DNA of 7,377 bases from Brevundimonas sp. (GTDB lineage Bacteria; Pseudomonadota; Alphaproteobacteria; Caulobacterales; Caulobacteraceae), in assembly GCA_024711185.1 (NCBI GenBank), contig JANJTI010000085.1, forward strand, positions 1 to 7,377. Reading direction: 5' to 3'. Each line of letters begins with the position of its first letter. The first letter of the stretch is position 1. The position numbers and the translations under genes are program-made. Shown one piece after another: positions 6,861 through 7,377 of this stretch. The notes beneath the pieces are model-generated. The model did not search any database and was not told the DNA's origin. It was given only the letters and a program-made list of their open reading frames with translations.

Positions 6861-7046
6861 GCTCCCGGGCCCCGGCTCCTATTCCCACTCGATTACTACA
6901 CGGCCCGCAACATTCTGTGTTTGCAGAAGATTTTACCTCAATACCGACAAGTGCACCGATCAAAGGACCCAACAAATACAACGCTGTTGAAATCAAAGAC
7001 GTTTTGCCGAGTATAAAAATCTCGTGATGTCGGTATCTTTTTTAGT
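6861..7046. other. AT-rich non-coding stretch right of copB
   Basis: After 18 bp the copper operon gives way to the guaA-like scar and then to DNA with much lower GC, about 37% over 6961-7080 by hand count. I see no supportable gene. Several short frames stay open on both strands, without starts and ribosome-binding sites. A 9-bp inverted repeat, ATACCGACA (6941-6949) and TGTCGGTAT (7028-7036), brackets 78 bp. It is followed by C and six T, which could aid termination of rightward transcripts, though the loop is long for a standard terminator. Confidence 0.6.
6879..6893 (-). other. Candidate attachment-site scar matching the guaA 3' end
   Basis: On the minus strand these 15 bases read ATC-GAG-TGG-GAA-TAG, I-E-W-E-stop, the conserved C-terminus of GMP synthase (GuaA) as I recall it. 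The frame going upstream meets a TAA about 17 codons earlier and shows no GuaA similarity, so this is not a functional gene. Integrative islands are known to target the 3' end of guaA and leave short copies of it. The site coincides with the change from very GC-rich to AT-richer DNA. The site type is inferred, as no integrase is visible here. Confidence 0.5.
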
Positions 7047-7238
7047 CTATCTAGTCATCTGGCATCGATAATCGATAAAACAGCCAGACAAACCGATTCG
7101 CTTCATGCCCTGACGTCTCTTCGTGAAAGCATCGGCCGCCAGCGTATCACAGTATCGTTCGAGATCGCCATTGATCCTCACGACCCACGGAGGGCTTGAG
7201 ATCACCGTGACCGTCTCGTCTCCGGTGGCGGCTCCGCT
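7047..7238 (-). pseudogene. Unrecognised open frame, possibly the decayed tail of the reading frame to its right
   Basis: Sixty-three codons are open between TGA at 7239-7241 and TAG at 7047-7049. The middle looks protein-like: a strand-like T-V-T-V-I, then P-P-W-V-V-R-I-N-G-D-L-E-R-Y-C, then a basic stretch. There is no ATG near the front. A GTG at 7203-7205 is the only plausible early start and lacks a well-placed ribosome-binding site. The frame is the same as that of the partial ORF ending at 7248, separated from it only by two close TGA codons. I recognise no family. It may be an eroded gene or chance. Confidence 0.22.
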
Positions 7239-7247
7239 TCATCCAGC

Positions 7248-7377
7248 TCAGGCCGCCAGGTGAGCCGCGAACGGCGCAGTCTTCAGGTCGCCAGCCCACC
7301 GTTCGATGTCTCCTGAAGCCGCCCCGCTGAGCACGGCTTTCTGGGAGAGACTGAGCGTGGACTGAAGGGGTCGTTCC
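7248..7377 (-). CDS. C-terminal fragment of an unrecognised protein (runs in from right edge)
   Basis: Forty-two codons enter from the right edge and stop at TGA 7248-7250. The sequence is mostly helical in character, with a Leu/Ser-rich start, then G22-D-I-E-R-W-A-G-D-L-K, and ends in H-L-A-A. Third-position GC is about 70% by hand count, lower than in the copper genes but consistent with coding. I do not recognise the family, and the opposite strand shows nothing better. The gene would belong to the neighbouring segment beyond the guaA-like scar, possibly a mobile element. Confidence 0.35.
   Translation of the reverse strand, partial: ERPLQSTLSLSQKAVLSGAASGDIERWAGDLKTAPFAAHLAA

Noticed and set aside
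6861..6880. GC-rich symmetry after the copB stop as an intrinsic terminator
   Set aside because: The complementary parts abut with almost no loop and no T-run follows.
6861..7027. Short plus- and minus-strand open frames in the AT-rich stretch, some with membrane-like or protein-like translations
   Set aside because: Several frames on both strands are open at once, none has a start with a ribosome-binding site, and the plus-strand ones are only continuations of shadow frames from copB.
1..7377. CRISPR arrays, tRNA or rRNA genes, insertion sequences
   Set aside because: No regularly spaced DNA repeats, no cloverleaf or rRNA-like sequence, and no transposase motifs were seen. The only periodic repeat is inside the copB coding region.

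Overview
The window is about 7.4 kb of GC-rich DNA holding a bacterial copper-resistance locus. Codons strongly favour G or C in the third position. The set of CueR-type regulator, P1B-1 ATPase, PepSY membrane protein, Tat-exported multicopper oxidase and His-rich CopB points to a Gram-negative, probably alphaproteobacterial host, perhaps Caulobacterales or Sphingomonadales. The lineage is inferred from gene content and style only.

Layout. On the minus strand, reading right to left: a two-TM PepSY protein (3589-2864), the Cu(I)-exporting ATPase CopA (2783-306), and the MerR-family regulator CueR (309 to the left edge, C-terminus cut off). copA and cueR overlap by 4 bp. On the plus strand: the periplasmic multicopper oxidase CopA/PcoA type (3892-5661) and the outer-membrane protein CopB/PcoB type (5658-6860), also overlapping by 4 bp. 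Two CueR-box promoters with the 19-bp spacer of this family are visible. A perfect palindrome lies upstream of the ATPase gene (2820-2842). A one-mismatch copy faces right, upstream of the oxidase gene (3763-3783).

How they work together. CueR senses cytoplasmic Cu(I) and should switch on both promoters. The ATPase pumps Cu(I) to the periplasm. The oxidase converts Cu(I) to the less toxic Cu(II). CopB, with nine PHAxH motifs, would bind or route copper at the outer membrane. cueR lies downstream of copA in the same transcription unit, so it should amplify its own expression. The PepSY protein has no CueR box of its own and its role is unknown.

Right end. From about 6894 the base composition changes sharply, from very GC-rich to about 37% GC over 6961-7080 by hand count. 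At the break lies a 15-bp sequence (6879-6893) that on the minus strand reads as the last codons of GMP synthase, I-E-W-E-stop. The guaA 3' end is a known integration target of genomic islands, so I read this as a candidate attachment-site scar. Beyond it are an AT-rich non-coding stretch with small repeats and a degraded or short unrecognised reading frame running in from the right edge.
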